DNA of 64,000 nt, from positions 186,001 to 250,000 of the forward strand of contig NZ_BMVG01000004.1 of the NCBI RefSeq assembly GCF_014650595.1. The letters run 5' to 3'. The notes under the pieces were generated by a model. That model was not told the DNA's origin and did not search any database. It was given only the letters and a program-made list of their open reading frames with translations. This document shows, piece after piece, positions 54,022 to 63,866 of this stretch. Within the stretch, counting starts at the first letter, position 1; each line of letters opens with the position of its first letter. A program made the translations under genes and the position numbers. The stretch is from Streptomyces alanosinicus (GTDB lineage: Bacteria; Actinomycetota; Actinomycetes; Streptomycetales; Streptomycetaceae).

Positions 54022-54933
54022 TCACGACCGCTGGGTGACGGCGATGCACACGAGCACTGCGGCAGCGGTCATGGGAGCGGCCGCCGTGATGTGCTCGCCC
54101 AGCAGCAGCGCCGACCACACCAGTGTGAGCAGCGGCTGGGCCAACTGCAACTGGCTCGCCCGCGGAACACCGATCGCCGCCATCCCCCGGTACCAGACGA
54201 CCAGGCCGAGGAACTGCGAGCCCAGCGCCACCCAGAGCACTCCGGCGACGCCGTGCGGGTCGAGGTGCACGGGCTCGTACGACAGGGCCACCGCGGCGGC
54301 GGGCACGCTCAGCGGCAGACACATGACCAGCGCCCAGGCGATCACCTGCCAGCCGGGCATGACCCGGGCCAGTCGGCCGCCCTCGGTGTAGCCGGCCGCG
54401 CACACCAGCAGGGCCGCGAACAGAAAGCCGTCGGCGGCGGTGAGCGCGCCACCGCTCTGCGTCGCGGTGAAGGCGGCCACGGCGGCGGCACCCGCCAGCG
54501 AGGCCAGCCAGAAGCGGCGCGAGGGGCGGCTGCCGGTGCGCAGCGCCGACAGCACGGCGGTGGTCAGCGGCAGCAGCCCCACCACGACGGCGGCGTGTGC
54601 GGTGGTGGAGGTCTGCAGCGCGAGCGTGGTCAGCAGTGGGAAGCCGAGCACGACACCGCCGGCGACGACGGCGAGCCCCGGCAGATGACGGCGCTCGGGC
54701 GGCGCGACCCGCAGCACCAGCAGACAGCCGCCCGCGACGAGCGCGGCGAGGACGCTGCGCACAGCCACCAGTGACCAGGGCCCGAACCCCTGAAGGCCCC
54801 AGGCGGTGGCCGGGAAGGTCAGGGAGAAGGCGGCCACGCCGAGGGCGGCCAGTGCGGTGCCGAGGCCGCGCCGCTCGCCGGGAGCGGTGACCGCTATCGG
54901 GCTCGGTGCAGTAGCGCTACTCTGTGCTCTCAT
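54022..54933 (-). CDS. DMT-superfamily (EamA) transporter
   Basis: 303 residues with ten predicted helices in two EamA repeats (GVAAFSLTFPATAWGLQGFGPWSLVAVRSVLAAL and the second half starting TAADGFLFAALLVCAAGYTEGG). Family members export amino acids, nucleosides or drug-like metabolites. Its ATG (CAT at 54931-54933) overlaps by two bases the ATG of the divergent MocR gene (54932-54934). Both starts lie in an inverted repeat that probably binds the MocR protein. It is thus likely an exporter whose expression follows the MocR ligand, perhaps a PLP-bound amine. Confidence 0.9.
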   Translation of the reverse strand: MRAQSSATAPSPIAVTAPGERRGLGTALAALGVAAFSLTFPATAWGLQGFGPWSLVAVRSVLAALVAGGCLLVLRVAPPERRHLPGLAVVAGGVVLGFPLLTTLALQTSTTAHAAVVVGLLPLTTAVLSALRTGSRPSRRFWLASLAGAAAVAAFTATQSGGALTAADGFLFAALLVCAAGYTEGGRLARVMPGWQVIAWALVMCLPLSVPAAAVALSYEPVHLDPHGVAGVLWVALGSQFLGLVVWYRGMAAIGVPRASQLQLAQPLLTLVWSALLLGEHITAAAPMTAAAVLVCIAVTQRS

Positions 54934-54946
54934 GAACCAGAGTAGC
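54910..54946. promoter_or_regulatory. Shared operator/promoter across two overlapping start codons
   Basis: A nine-bp inverted repeat, GCTACTCTG (54916-54924) and CAGAGTAGC (54938-54946), is centred on the overlapping start codons. Each arm contains TACTCT, a fair -10, in the right orientation to start leaderless or nearly leaderless transcripts of the plus gene (54918-54923) and the minus gene (54939-54944). A further palindrome AGTAGCGCTACT covers 54910-54921. No good -35 was seen for either direction. Confidence 0.65.
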
Positions 54947-56395
54947 AGTGTCGCCGAACTGGCAGAGCGGCTCCGACGGGACCTCGACCGCTACTCCCCG
55001 GGTGGAAAGCTCCCGTCGAGCCGGGCGCTGGTCGAGCGGTTCCGGGTGAGTCCGGTGACCGTCTCGCGCGCTCTCGCCCAGCTGGCCGCCGAGGGACTGG
55101 TGGTCACCCGGCCCGGCGCCGGTGCCTTCCGGGCCCGGCCGCGCGCGACGCGGCCCACGGCCGGGGACACCTCCTGGCAGGAGGTCGCGCTGAGCGCCGA
55201 CGGCGCCGCCGACCTCGTACCGCGCACGGTGGACGCCTCCGGGGTCACCGTCTCGCTGGCCGCGCCGCCGCCCGGCGTGCTGGAGTTCAGCGGCGGCTAT
55301 CTGCATCCCTGCCTGCAGCCGGAGCGGGCCCTGGCGGCGGCCCTGGCGCGGGCCGGGCGGCGGCCGGGCGCCTGGGGGAGACCGCCGCTGGAGGGACTGC
55401 CGGAGCTGCGCGAATGGTTCGCGCGCGGGATCGGCGGCGCCGTCACGGCGGCCGAGGTGCTGATCGCGGCGGGTGGCCAGGCGGCCCTGGCCACCGCCCT
55501 GCGGGCACTCGCCCCGCCCGGCGCCGCGGTCCTCGTGGAGTCACCGACCTACCCCGGCATGCTGGCCCTCGCCCGCGCCGCCGGACTGCGCCCGGTGCCG
55601 GTGCCCGTCGATGCCGACGGCGTACGCCCCGAACTGCTCGCCGACGCCTTCCGGGCCAGCGGCGCCCGGGTGTTCGTCTGCCAGCCCCTGTTCCAGAACC
55701 CGACCGGTGCCGTGCTGGCGGCCGAGCGGCGCGCCGAGGTGCTGCGGATCGCCCGCGAGGCCGGCGCGTTCGTCGTCGAGGACGACTTCGTCCGCCGTCT
55801 GGCACACGCCGACGCGGGTCCGCTGCCCCGCCCGCTGGCGGCCGACGACCCGGACGGCGTGGTCGTGTACGTCGGCTCGCTGACCAAGGCGACCTCGCCC
55901 AGCTTCCGGGTGTGCGCACTGGCCGCGCGCGGCCCGGTACTGGAACGCCTGCGCGCCATCCAGGTCGTGGACAGCTTCTTCGTGCCCCGTCCGTTGCAGG
56001 AGGCCGCCCTGGAACTGGTCGGCTCCCCGGCCTGGCCCCGCCATCTGCGGGCCCTGTCCGAGGAGTTGAGGACCCGCCGGGACGCCCTGACGGCCGCGCT
56101 CGCCGCACACCTGCCCGAACTCGCCCTGCCGCAGGTCCCCTCCGGCGGCTATCACCTCTGGCTGCGCCTGCCCGACGGCGCGGGTGGCGCCTCCCGGGCG
56201 TTCGGCTCCGGGGGAGAGTCCGCGCTCGTCGCGGCCGCCCTGCGTGCGGGCGTCGCCGTCACCCCCGGCCGCCCCTACTTCAGCGCCGAACCCCCCGCCG
56301 CCCAGCTGCGCCTGAGCTTCGCCGCGGTCGCCGGCACCGGCGAGATCACGGAGGGTGTCCGCCGACTGCGGACGGCCTGCGACGAGGTGCTCTAG
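54932..56395 (+). CDS. MocR-type regulator (GntR DNA-binding domain fused to aminotransferase fold)
   Basis: 487 residues from the ATG at 54932. Residues 1-75 are a GntR winged helix (SVAELAERLRRDLDRYSPGGKLPSSRALVERFRVSPVTVSRALAQLAAEGLVVTRPGAGAF). The rest is a fold-type I aminotransferase: ILIAAGGQAALATALRALAPPGAAVLVESPTYPGM, VCQPLFQNPTGAVL, VVEDDFVRRL and VYVGSLTKATSP with the PLP-binding Lys. Such proteins use PLP or a PLP-amine adduct as signal. The probable target is the divergent DMT transporter, and the gene likely controls itself through the operator over its own start. Its last codons begin a run of four degenerate tandem repeats. Confidence 0.93.
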   Translation: MNQSSSVAELAERLRRDLDRYSPGGKLPSSRALVERFRVSPVTVSRALAQLAAEGLVVTRPGAGAFRARPRATRPTAGDTSWQEVALSADGAADLVPRTVDASGVTVSLAAPPPGVLEFSGGYLHPCLQPERALAAALARAGRRPGAWGRPPLEGLPELREWFARGIGGAVTAAEVLIAAGGQAALATALRALAPPGAAVLVESPTYPGMLALARAAGLRPVPVPVDADGVRPELLADAFRASGARVFVCQPLFQNPTGAVLAAERRAEVLRIAREAGAFVVEDDFVRRLAHADAGPLPRPLAADDPDGVVVYVGSLTKATSPSFRVCALAARGPVLERLRAIQVVDSFFVPRPLQEAALELVGSPAWPRHLRALSEELRTRRDALTAALAAHLPELALPQVPSGGYHLWLRLPDGAGGASRAFGSGGESALVAAALRAGVAVTPGRPYFSAEPPAAQLRLSFAAVAGTGEITEGVRRLRTACDEVL

Positions 56396-56464
56396 GGCCT
56401 GCGCGACGAGGTGCACCAGGGCCGGCGACGAGGTGCGCTAGGGAGCGACGAGGCGCTCTGGGGC
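56379..56464. repeat. Four degenerate tandem copies of the MocR gene's 3' end
   Basis: Copies start at 56379, 56403, 56425 and 56445. The common core is GCGACGAGGTGCNCTAGGG. The first copy supplies the last codons and TAG stop of the MocR gene; later copies are noncoding. Unit spacing is 20-24 nt. Confidence 0.85.
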
Positions 56465-56563
56465 AGCGCGTCCGGGGCGGCCCGATGTAAGCGGCCGCTC
56501 ACCCGCCGTAGCTAACAGCGGTCACCCCTTGACCTGCCCTCACCCGCGGCACACCATCACCGC

Positions 56564-57157
56564 ATGCAACTGAGGGTGACGTTCGTCGCCGCCGCGCGCA
56601 GCGCCCCGCTGCTCGCCGAGCGCTTCGAGGACGACCGGCCGCTGGACCAGGCCGGCTGGGACGAGGTGCAGCGCGCCGCCGGGGACCTGCTGCCGCTGGC
56701 GGCCGCCGAGCTGCGCTACTGCTCGCCGACCCCGCGCAGCCGGGCCACCGGCGACGCGCTGGGGTATGCCCCGCTGGTACAGCCGGCGCTGCGGGACTGC
56801 GCCATGGGCCGCTGGCGCGGACTGACCCTGGGGGAGGCGATGGCCCGCGAGCCGGACGCGGTGGACGCCTGGCTCGCCGACCCGCGCTCCACCCCGCACG
56901 GCGGGGAGTCCCTGCTGGCCTTCATCTCCCGGGTCGGCGGCTGGCTGGACACCCGCCCGGTGGAGGACGGCGGCCGGATCGTCGCCGTCGCGGAGCCCGC
57001 CGTGATCCGCGCGGCCCTGGTCTACGCCCTGAAGGCGCCGCCCTCGACCTACTGGAACATCGATGTGCGTCCGCTGTCCGTGTGCACGGTCACCGGCCGC
57101 GCGGGCCGCTGGAACCTCCGGCTGGACGGCGTCACCGGTCAGTCCGCGCGCTCGTAG
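56564..57157 (+). CDS. Histidine-phosphatase-fold protein lacking catalytic histidines
   Basis: 197 residues. The layout follows the branch-1 histidine phosphatases: an N-terminal strand, LRYCSPTPRSRATGDALG (the CSPxxRAxxTA-like helix), a capping helix with MGRWRGLTLGEAMAREPDAVDAW, and PHGGESLLAFISRVGGWLD. But the nucleophile motif RHG is replaced (VTFVAAARSAP), and the second catalytic His, usually in SHGGVIR, is Glu or Pro (VAVAEPAVIRAAL). So phosphate transfer through phosphohistidine is not possible. It may be a binding or regulatory protein. It overlaps the DUF6314 gene by 19 nt on the other strand. Confidence 0.85.
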   Translation: MQLRVTFVAAARSAPLLAERFEDDRPLDQAGWDEVQRAAGDLLPLAAAELRYCSPTPRSRATGDALGYAPLVQPALRDCAMGRWRGLTLGEAMAREPDAVDAWLADPRSTPHGGESLLAFISRVGGWLDTRPVEDGGRIVAVAEPAVIRAALVYALKAPPSTYWNIDVRPLSVCTVTGRAGRWNLRLDGVTGQSARS

Positions 57158-57615
57158 TCCGTGGTCAGCAGCAGATCCTTCGCCGGGCCGCCGACCCGCC
57201 AGACCGTGCGCCAGCGGCCGGCGTCCTGGACGGTGAACTCGCCCCGGTAGAGATCGGCGGCGCAGGGGTGACCGGTGACGTACCGCCCCGAGGTGAGGTC
57301 CAGCTCGTGGAAGGGCCGCCCGTCCGCGAACCGCACGTCCGCCGTGCCCGCGCCGGGCCCCGGCAGAAACCGCAGCGTCCGGGTGGCGGGCCGGGTCACG
57401 CCCTGCCAGGTGAAGTCCCCGGACTCCTCGTGCAGCAGCCCGCCGTCCGCCAGCGGTCCGAAGCGGGTCAGCCCCGAGAAGGTTCCGGTGTCCCCGCTCG
57501 CGAGATCCCGCACGCTCCGCTCGACGCGCCAGCTCCCGGCCAGATACGCCAGCACATCGGCGACCGGCCAGTGCCGCGGCCGCGCATCCAGCTGCCGGTC
57601 CGGCTGCACATCCAT
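57139..57615 (-). CDS. DUF6314-family protein
   Basis: 158 residues. The sequence VADVLAYLAGSWRVERSVRDLASGDTGTFSGLTRFGPL, LLHEESGDFTWQGVTRPATRTLRFLPG and HPCAADLYRGEFTV..WRTVWRVGGPAKDLLLTTDYER is the DUF6314 barrel. From its DUF1794/lipocalin-like shape it could bind a small ligand. No function is known to me. The C-terminal codons are antisense to the end of the histidine-phosphatase-like gene. The divergent arabinofuranosidase gene starts 163 nt away. Confidence 0.8.
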   Translation of the reverse strand: MDVQPDRQLDARPRHWPVADVLAYLAGSWRVERSVRDLASGDTGTFSGLTRFGPLADGGLLHEESGDFTWQGVTRPATRTLRFLPGPGAGTADVRFADGRPFHELDLTSGRYVTGHPCAADLYRGEFTVQDAGRWRTVWRVGGPAKDLLLTTDYERAD

Positions 57616-57648
57616 GTGTCGAGCTTACGGGTCGCACCGGCGGCCCCA

Positions 57649-57678
57649 TTGACGTGTTCATACCCGTTCTCTTACCGT
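57649..57678 (+). promoter_or_regulatory. Promoter of the arabinofuranosidase gene
   Basis: TTGACG (57649-57654) and TACCGT (57673-57678) with an 18-bp spacer, close to the housekeeping consensus. Transcription would start near 57685, right at the first TTCGAA. Confidence 0.7.
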
Positions 57679-57681
57679 GCG

Positions 57682-57726
57682 TTCGAAGTGCTGACCGCTG
57701 TCTGATATTTCGAACCAGCTTCGAAA
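57682..57726. promoter_or_regulatory. Three TTCGAA palindromes, candidate repressor operators
   Basis: TTCGAA at 57682-57687, 57709-57714 and 57720-57725. The last two form a perfect inverted repeat TTTCGAA-N5-TTCGAAA (57708-57726) with centres 11 bp apart. They lie at and just after the predicted transcription start, the position of a blocking operator. Confidence 0.55.
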
Positions 57727-57778
57727 CCGCTATGTCGAACAGGCTGTCCCTCGGACACCTCAGAGCCGCGGAGTATCC

Positions 57779-60259
57779 ATGTCACGCACCGCCCGCCTGC
57801 GACTCGGCCTGGGAGCGGGCGCCGTCCTGCTCGCGACGGCCGCTCTCCCCGCCCCCGCTCACGCCGAGGACGTCACGGACTACTCGATCACCGTCGACCC
57901 CTCGACCCGCGGCCCCGCGATCGGCAAGAGCATGTACGGCGTCTTCTTCGAGGACATCAACCGCGCGGCCGACGGCGGCCTGTACGCCGAGCTGGTGCAG
58001 AACCGGTCCTTCGAGTACTCGGCCGACGACAACGCGTCGTACACCCCGCTGACCGCCTGGACCGTCTCGGGCGGCGCGCAGGTCGTGAACGACTCCGGCC
58101 GGCTGAACGACCGTAACCGTGACTACCTGTCCCTGGGCGCCGGTTCGTCGGTCACCAACTCCGGCTACGACACCGGCATCGCCGTCCGGGACGGCGAGAC
58201 GTACGACTTCTCGGTGTGGGCCCGCGCCGACGCCGGCACCACGCTCACCGTCACCCTGCGGGACTCCGGCGGCACGCTGGCGACCGCCCGGCGGATCGCG
58301 GTGACGAAGAGCGGCTGGGCCCGGTACCGGGCCGCCTTCACCGCCTCCCGCACCAGCGCCACCGGCCGGCTCACCGTCGCCTCCGGCGCCGCGGCCGCCC
58401 TCGACATGGTCTCCCTCTTCCCGCGCGACACCTACAAGCACGAGCCCAACGGGCTGCGCAAGGACCTCGCCGAGAAGATCGCCGCCCTGCACCCCGGCTT
58501 CGTCCGCTTCCCCGGCGGCTGTCTGGTCAACACCGGTTCCATGCAGGACTACAGCGCGGCCTCCGGCTGGCAGCGCAAGCGCGCCTACCAGTGGAAGGAC
58601 ACCATAGGCCCGGTCGAGACCCGCGCCACCAACGCCAACTTCTGGGGCTACAACCAGAGTTACGGCCTCGGCTACTACGAGTACTTCCGCCTCGCCGAGG
58701 ACACCGGCGCCATGCCGCTGCCCGTCGTACCGGCCCTGGTGACCGGCTGCGGCCAGAACAAGGCCGTCGACGACCCCGCCCTGCTCCAGCGGCACATCCA
58801 GGACACTCTGGACCTCATCGAGTTCGCCAACGGCACGGCGACCTCGAAGTGGGGCAGGGTGCGGGCCGGGATGGGCCACCCCAGGCCCTTCGACCTCACC
58901 CACATCGAGGTCGGCAACGAGGAGAACCTGCCGAACGAGTTCTTCGCCCGCTTCACCCGGTTCCGCGCGGCGATCCAGGCGAAGTACCCGTACATGCGGG
59001 TCATCTCCAACGCGGGCCCGGACGCGAGCGGCACGACCTTCGACACCGCCTGGAAACTCAACAAGGACGCCGAGGTCGACCTGGTCGACGAGCACTACTA
59101 CAAAAGCCCGCAGTGGTTCCTGCAGAACAACGACCGCTACGACTCCTACGACCGCTCCGGCCCCAAGGTCTTCGTCGGCGAGTACGCCTCCCAGGGCAAC
59201 GCCTTCAAGAACGGTCTCGCCGAGGCCGCCTACATGACCGGCCTGGAGCGCAATGCCGACGTGGTCGAGCTCGCCTCCTACGCCCCGCTGTTCGCCGCCG
59301 AGGACTCGGTGCAGTGGCGCCCCGACCTGGTGTGGTTCAACAACCACGCCTCCTGGGGCTCGGCCAACTACGAGGTCCAGAAGCTGTTCATGAACAACAC
59401 CGGCGACCGGGTGGTGCCGTCGACGGCCACCGGCACGCCGTCCGCCCAGGGTCCCCTCTCCGGCGCCGTCGGCCTCTCCACCTGGGCGACCAGCGCGGCC
59501 TACGACGACGTCACGGTGACCGGCGCCGACGGGGCGACGCTGCTGAGCGACGACTTCTCCGGCGACGCCTCGCGGTGGACGCACACGGGCGGCGGGAGCT
59601 GGACGGTCCAGGACGGGCAGTACGTGCAGACGGACACGGCCGCCGAGAACACCATGGTCCAGGCCGGCGCCCCGTCCTGGCACGACTACGACCTGCATGT
59701 GAAGGCCGCCAAGAAGTCCGGCAAGGAAGGCTTCCTCGTCGCCTTCGGCGTCAAGGACACCGGCAGCTACTACTGGTGGAACATCGGCGGCTGGAACAAC
59801 ACCCGGACGGCCGTCGAACAGGCCGTGGACGGCGGCAAGTCCACACTGATCGACAAGCCGGGCAGCGTCGAGACCGGGCGCGCCTACGACATCGACATCA
59901 AGGTGCGCGGCCGCCAGGTCACCCTTCTGCTCGACGGGCAGCAGTGGGGCAGCTTCACCGACGACAAGCCCGCCGAGCCCTTCCGCCAGGTCGTGACGCG
60001 GGACACGAAGACCGGTGAGCTGATCGTCAAGGTCGTCAACGACCAGTCCTCGGCGGCCCGCACGGCGATCGACCTCGGCACGTCCCGGGTCTCCTCCCGC
60101 GCCCGGGTCACCACGCTCACCGCCGCACCGGACGCGGTGAACACCGAGACGTCGACGGCGGTCGCACCACAGACGTCCACCCTCACCGGGGTCACCAGGA
60201 ACTTCACCTACACCTTCCCGGCGAACTCGATCACGTTCCTGAGGGTCGGACAGGGCTAG
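57779..60259 (+). CDS. Secreted GH51 alpha-L-arabinofuranosidase with accessory domains
   Basis: 826 residues with a Sec signal (MSRTARLRLGLGAGAVLLATAALPAPAHA). Domains: a carbohydrate-binding CBM4/9-like module inserted early (about 85-215), then the GH51 barrel (SMYGVFFEDINRAADGGLYAELVQNRSFEYS before it, and the body from about 216 to 540). The acid/base is Glu381 in EVGNEEN and the nucleophile is Glu468 in FVGEYASQG. Next is a LamG/concanavalin-like domain (about 565-725: LLSDDFSGDASRWTHTGGGSWTVQDGQYV, YYWWNIGGWNNTRTAVEQ), then a C-terminal beta domain. It removes arabinose side chains from arabinoxylan or arabinan outside the cell. Its promoter and TTCGAA operators lie just upstream. Confidence 0.92.
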   Translation: MSRTARLRLGLGAGAVLLATAALPAPAHAEDVTDYSITVDPSTRGPAIGKSMYGVFFEDINRAADGGLYAELVQNRSFEYSADDNASYTPLTAWTVSGGAQVVNDSGRLNDRNRDYLSLGAGSSVTNSGYDTGIAVRDGETYDFSVWARADAGTTLTVTLRDSGGTLATARRIAVTKSGWARYRAAFTASRTSATGRLTVASGAAAALDMVSLFPRDTYKHEPNGLRKDLAEKIAALHPGFVRFPGGCLVNTGSMQDYSAASGWQRKRAYQWKDTIGPVETRATNANFWGYNQSYGLGYYEYFRLAEDTGAMPLPVVPALVTGCGQNKAVDDPALLQRHIQDTLDLIEFANGTATSKWGRVRAGMGHPRPFDLTHIEVGNEENLPNEFFARFTRFRAAIQAKYPYMRVISNAGPDASGTTFDTAWKLNKDAEVDLVDEHYYKSPQWFLQNNDRYDSYDRSGPKVFVGEYASQGNAFKNGLAEAAYMTGLERNADVVELASYAPLFAAEDSVQWRPDLVWFNNHASWGSANYEVQKLFMNNTGDRVVPSTATGTPSAQGPLSGAVGLSTWATSAAYDDVTVTGADGATLLSDDFSGDASRWTHTGGGSWTVQDGQYVQTDTAAENTMVQAGAPSWHDYDLHVKAAKKSGKEGFLVAFGVKDTGSYYWWNIGGWNNTRTAVEQAVDGGKSTLIDKPGSVETGRAYDIDIKVRGRQVTLLLDGQQWGSFTDDKPAEPFRQVVTRDTKTGELIVKVVNDQSSAARTAIDLGTSRVSSRARVTTLTAAPDAVNTETSTAVAPQTSTLTGVTRNFTYTFPANSITFLRVGQG

Positions 60260-60320
60260 TGCCGGGGGACTGGGGCCCGGGTGAGTCAACGGGGAGCGTG
60301 CCGGATGCATCTACTACGAC

Positions 60321-60707
60321 GTGAGTCAACCCCCGATGTCGAGACAGATAGCCGGCTTCGTCCTGGTCGGCGGCGTCAACACGGCCGTGTACTACGGTCT
60401 CTACCTGCTGTTCCTCACCCGGCTGCCCTATCTGGCCGCGCACGTTCTCGCCTTTGCGCTCAGCATGGTCGGCTCCTTCTTCCTGAACGCGCGCTTCACC
60501 TACCGGGTCCGGCCCACCTGGCGGAAATTCCTGTTGTTCCCCCTGACCAACGTCAGCAACTTCCTGATCACCACGGCCGGCGTGTATGTGATCGTGGACG
60601 TCCTGCACGCCGGCAGCCGCTTCGCCCCGCTGCTCGCCTCGGCGGCGGCGATCCCCGTCACCTTCGTCGTGTCCCGCTGGGTGATGCTTCCCAGGCCGGC
60701 CGCATAG
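60321..60707 (+). CDS. GtrA-family membrane protein
   Basis: 128 residues from a GTG at 60321; an ATG at 60336 is an alternative. Four transmembrane helices (IAGFVLVGGVNTAVYYGLYLLFL and so on) with the motif FALSMVGSFFLNARFTYRV are the GtrA signature. The family is linked to moving lipid-linked sugars across the membrane for wall polysaccharide or glycosylation, but no glycosyltransferase is adjacent. The sequence GTGAGTCAAC at its start also occurs 40 bp upstream. The ARG box of the next operon covers its stop codon. Confidence 0.88.
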   Translation: MSQPPMSRQIAGFVLVGGVNTAVYYGLYLLFLTRLPYLAAHVLAFALSMVGSFFLNARFTYRVRPTWRKFLLFPLTNVSNFLITTAGVYVIVDVLHAGSRFAPLLASAAAIPVTFVVSRWVMLPRPAA

Positions 60708-60739
60708 TCGTTGCATAAAACTGCAACGCTACGTATAGT
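60698..60739 (+). promoter_or_regulatory. Promoter and ArgR-type box of the arginine operon
   Basis: A -35 of TTGCAT (60711-60716) and a -10 of TATAGT (60734-60739) are 17 bp apart. The 20-mer at 60698-60717 matches the Streptomyces ARG-box consensus (CCATGCATGCCCATTGCATA, from memory) at 12 of 20 positions, including all of TTGCATA. TTGCA-N6-TGCAA (60711-60726) is an inverted repeat over the -35 and spacer. ArgR with arginine would block RNA polymerase. Confidence 0.7.
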
Positions 60740-60751
60740 CATGCCATCTAG

Positions 60752-62963
<2,212 letters not shown>

Positions 62964-62967
<4 letters not shown>

Positions 62968-63866
62968 GCACCACGCGTAAGCACACCGCACTGCCCAAGG
63001 CCCAGATCCTCATCGAGGCACTGCCCTGGCTGACCCGGCACCACGGCAAGATCGTCGTCATCAAGTTCGGCGGCAATGCGATGGTGAACGAGGAGCTGAA
63101 GGCCGCCTTCGCCCAGGACGTCGTCTTCCTGCGGCACGCCGGCCTCAAGCCGGTCGTCGTGCACGGCGGCGGCCCGCAGATCAGCGCCGCCCTCGACCGG
63201 CACGGCATCGTCAGCGAGTTCAAGGCGGGCCTGCGCGTCACCACGGAGGAGGCCATGGACGTCGTCCGGATGGTCCTCGCCGGACAGGTGCAGCGCGAAC
63301 TGGTCGGCCTGCTCAACCAGCACGGGCCGCTCGCCGTCGGCCTGACCGGCGAGGACGCCCACACCATCACCGCCACCCGGCACCAGCCCGAGATCGACGG
63401 CGAACGGATCGACATCGGCCGGGTCGGCGAGATCACCGAGATCGACACGGGCGCCATCGAGGCCCTGCTCGCCGACGGCCGTATCCCGGTCGTCTCCTCG
63501 ATCGCCCGTAGTCAGGACGACGGACATGTCTACAACGTCAATGCTGATACGGCGGCTGCGGCACTCGCTGCTGCACTGGGCGCCGAAACACTCATGGTCC
63601 TCACCGACGTCGAGGGCCTCTACGAGGACTGGCCGAACTCCGACGAGGTGATCAGCCGGCTCACCGCTTCCCAACTGGAGAAGCTGCTGCCGGAGTTGAG
63701 TTCCGGCATGGTGCCGAAGATGGAGGGCTGTCTGCACGCCGTACGCGGCGGTGTGACGACCGCCCGCGTCATCGACGGCCGGGTCCAGCACTCGATCCTG
63801 CTGGAGATCTTCACCGACGAAGGCATCGGCACCATGGTCGTGCCCGACGAACAGGGGGAGTCATGA
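62964..63866 (+). CDS. argB: Acetylglutamate kinase
   Basis: 300 residues from an ATG overlapping the argJ stop (ATGA). It has the amino-acid-kinase fold: [73 protein letters not shown] and [22 protein letters not shown]. The N-terminal helix ([25 protein letters not shown]) is of the kind found in arginine-inhibited hexameric kinases, so feedback control by arginine is likely. It phosphorylates N-acetylglutamate. It overlaps argD by four bases. Confidence 0.97.
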
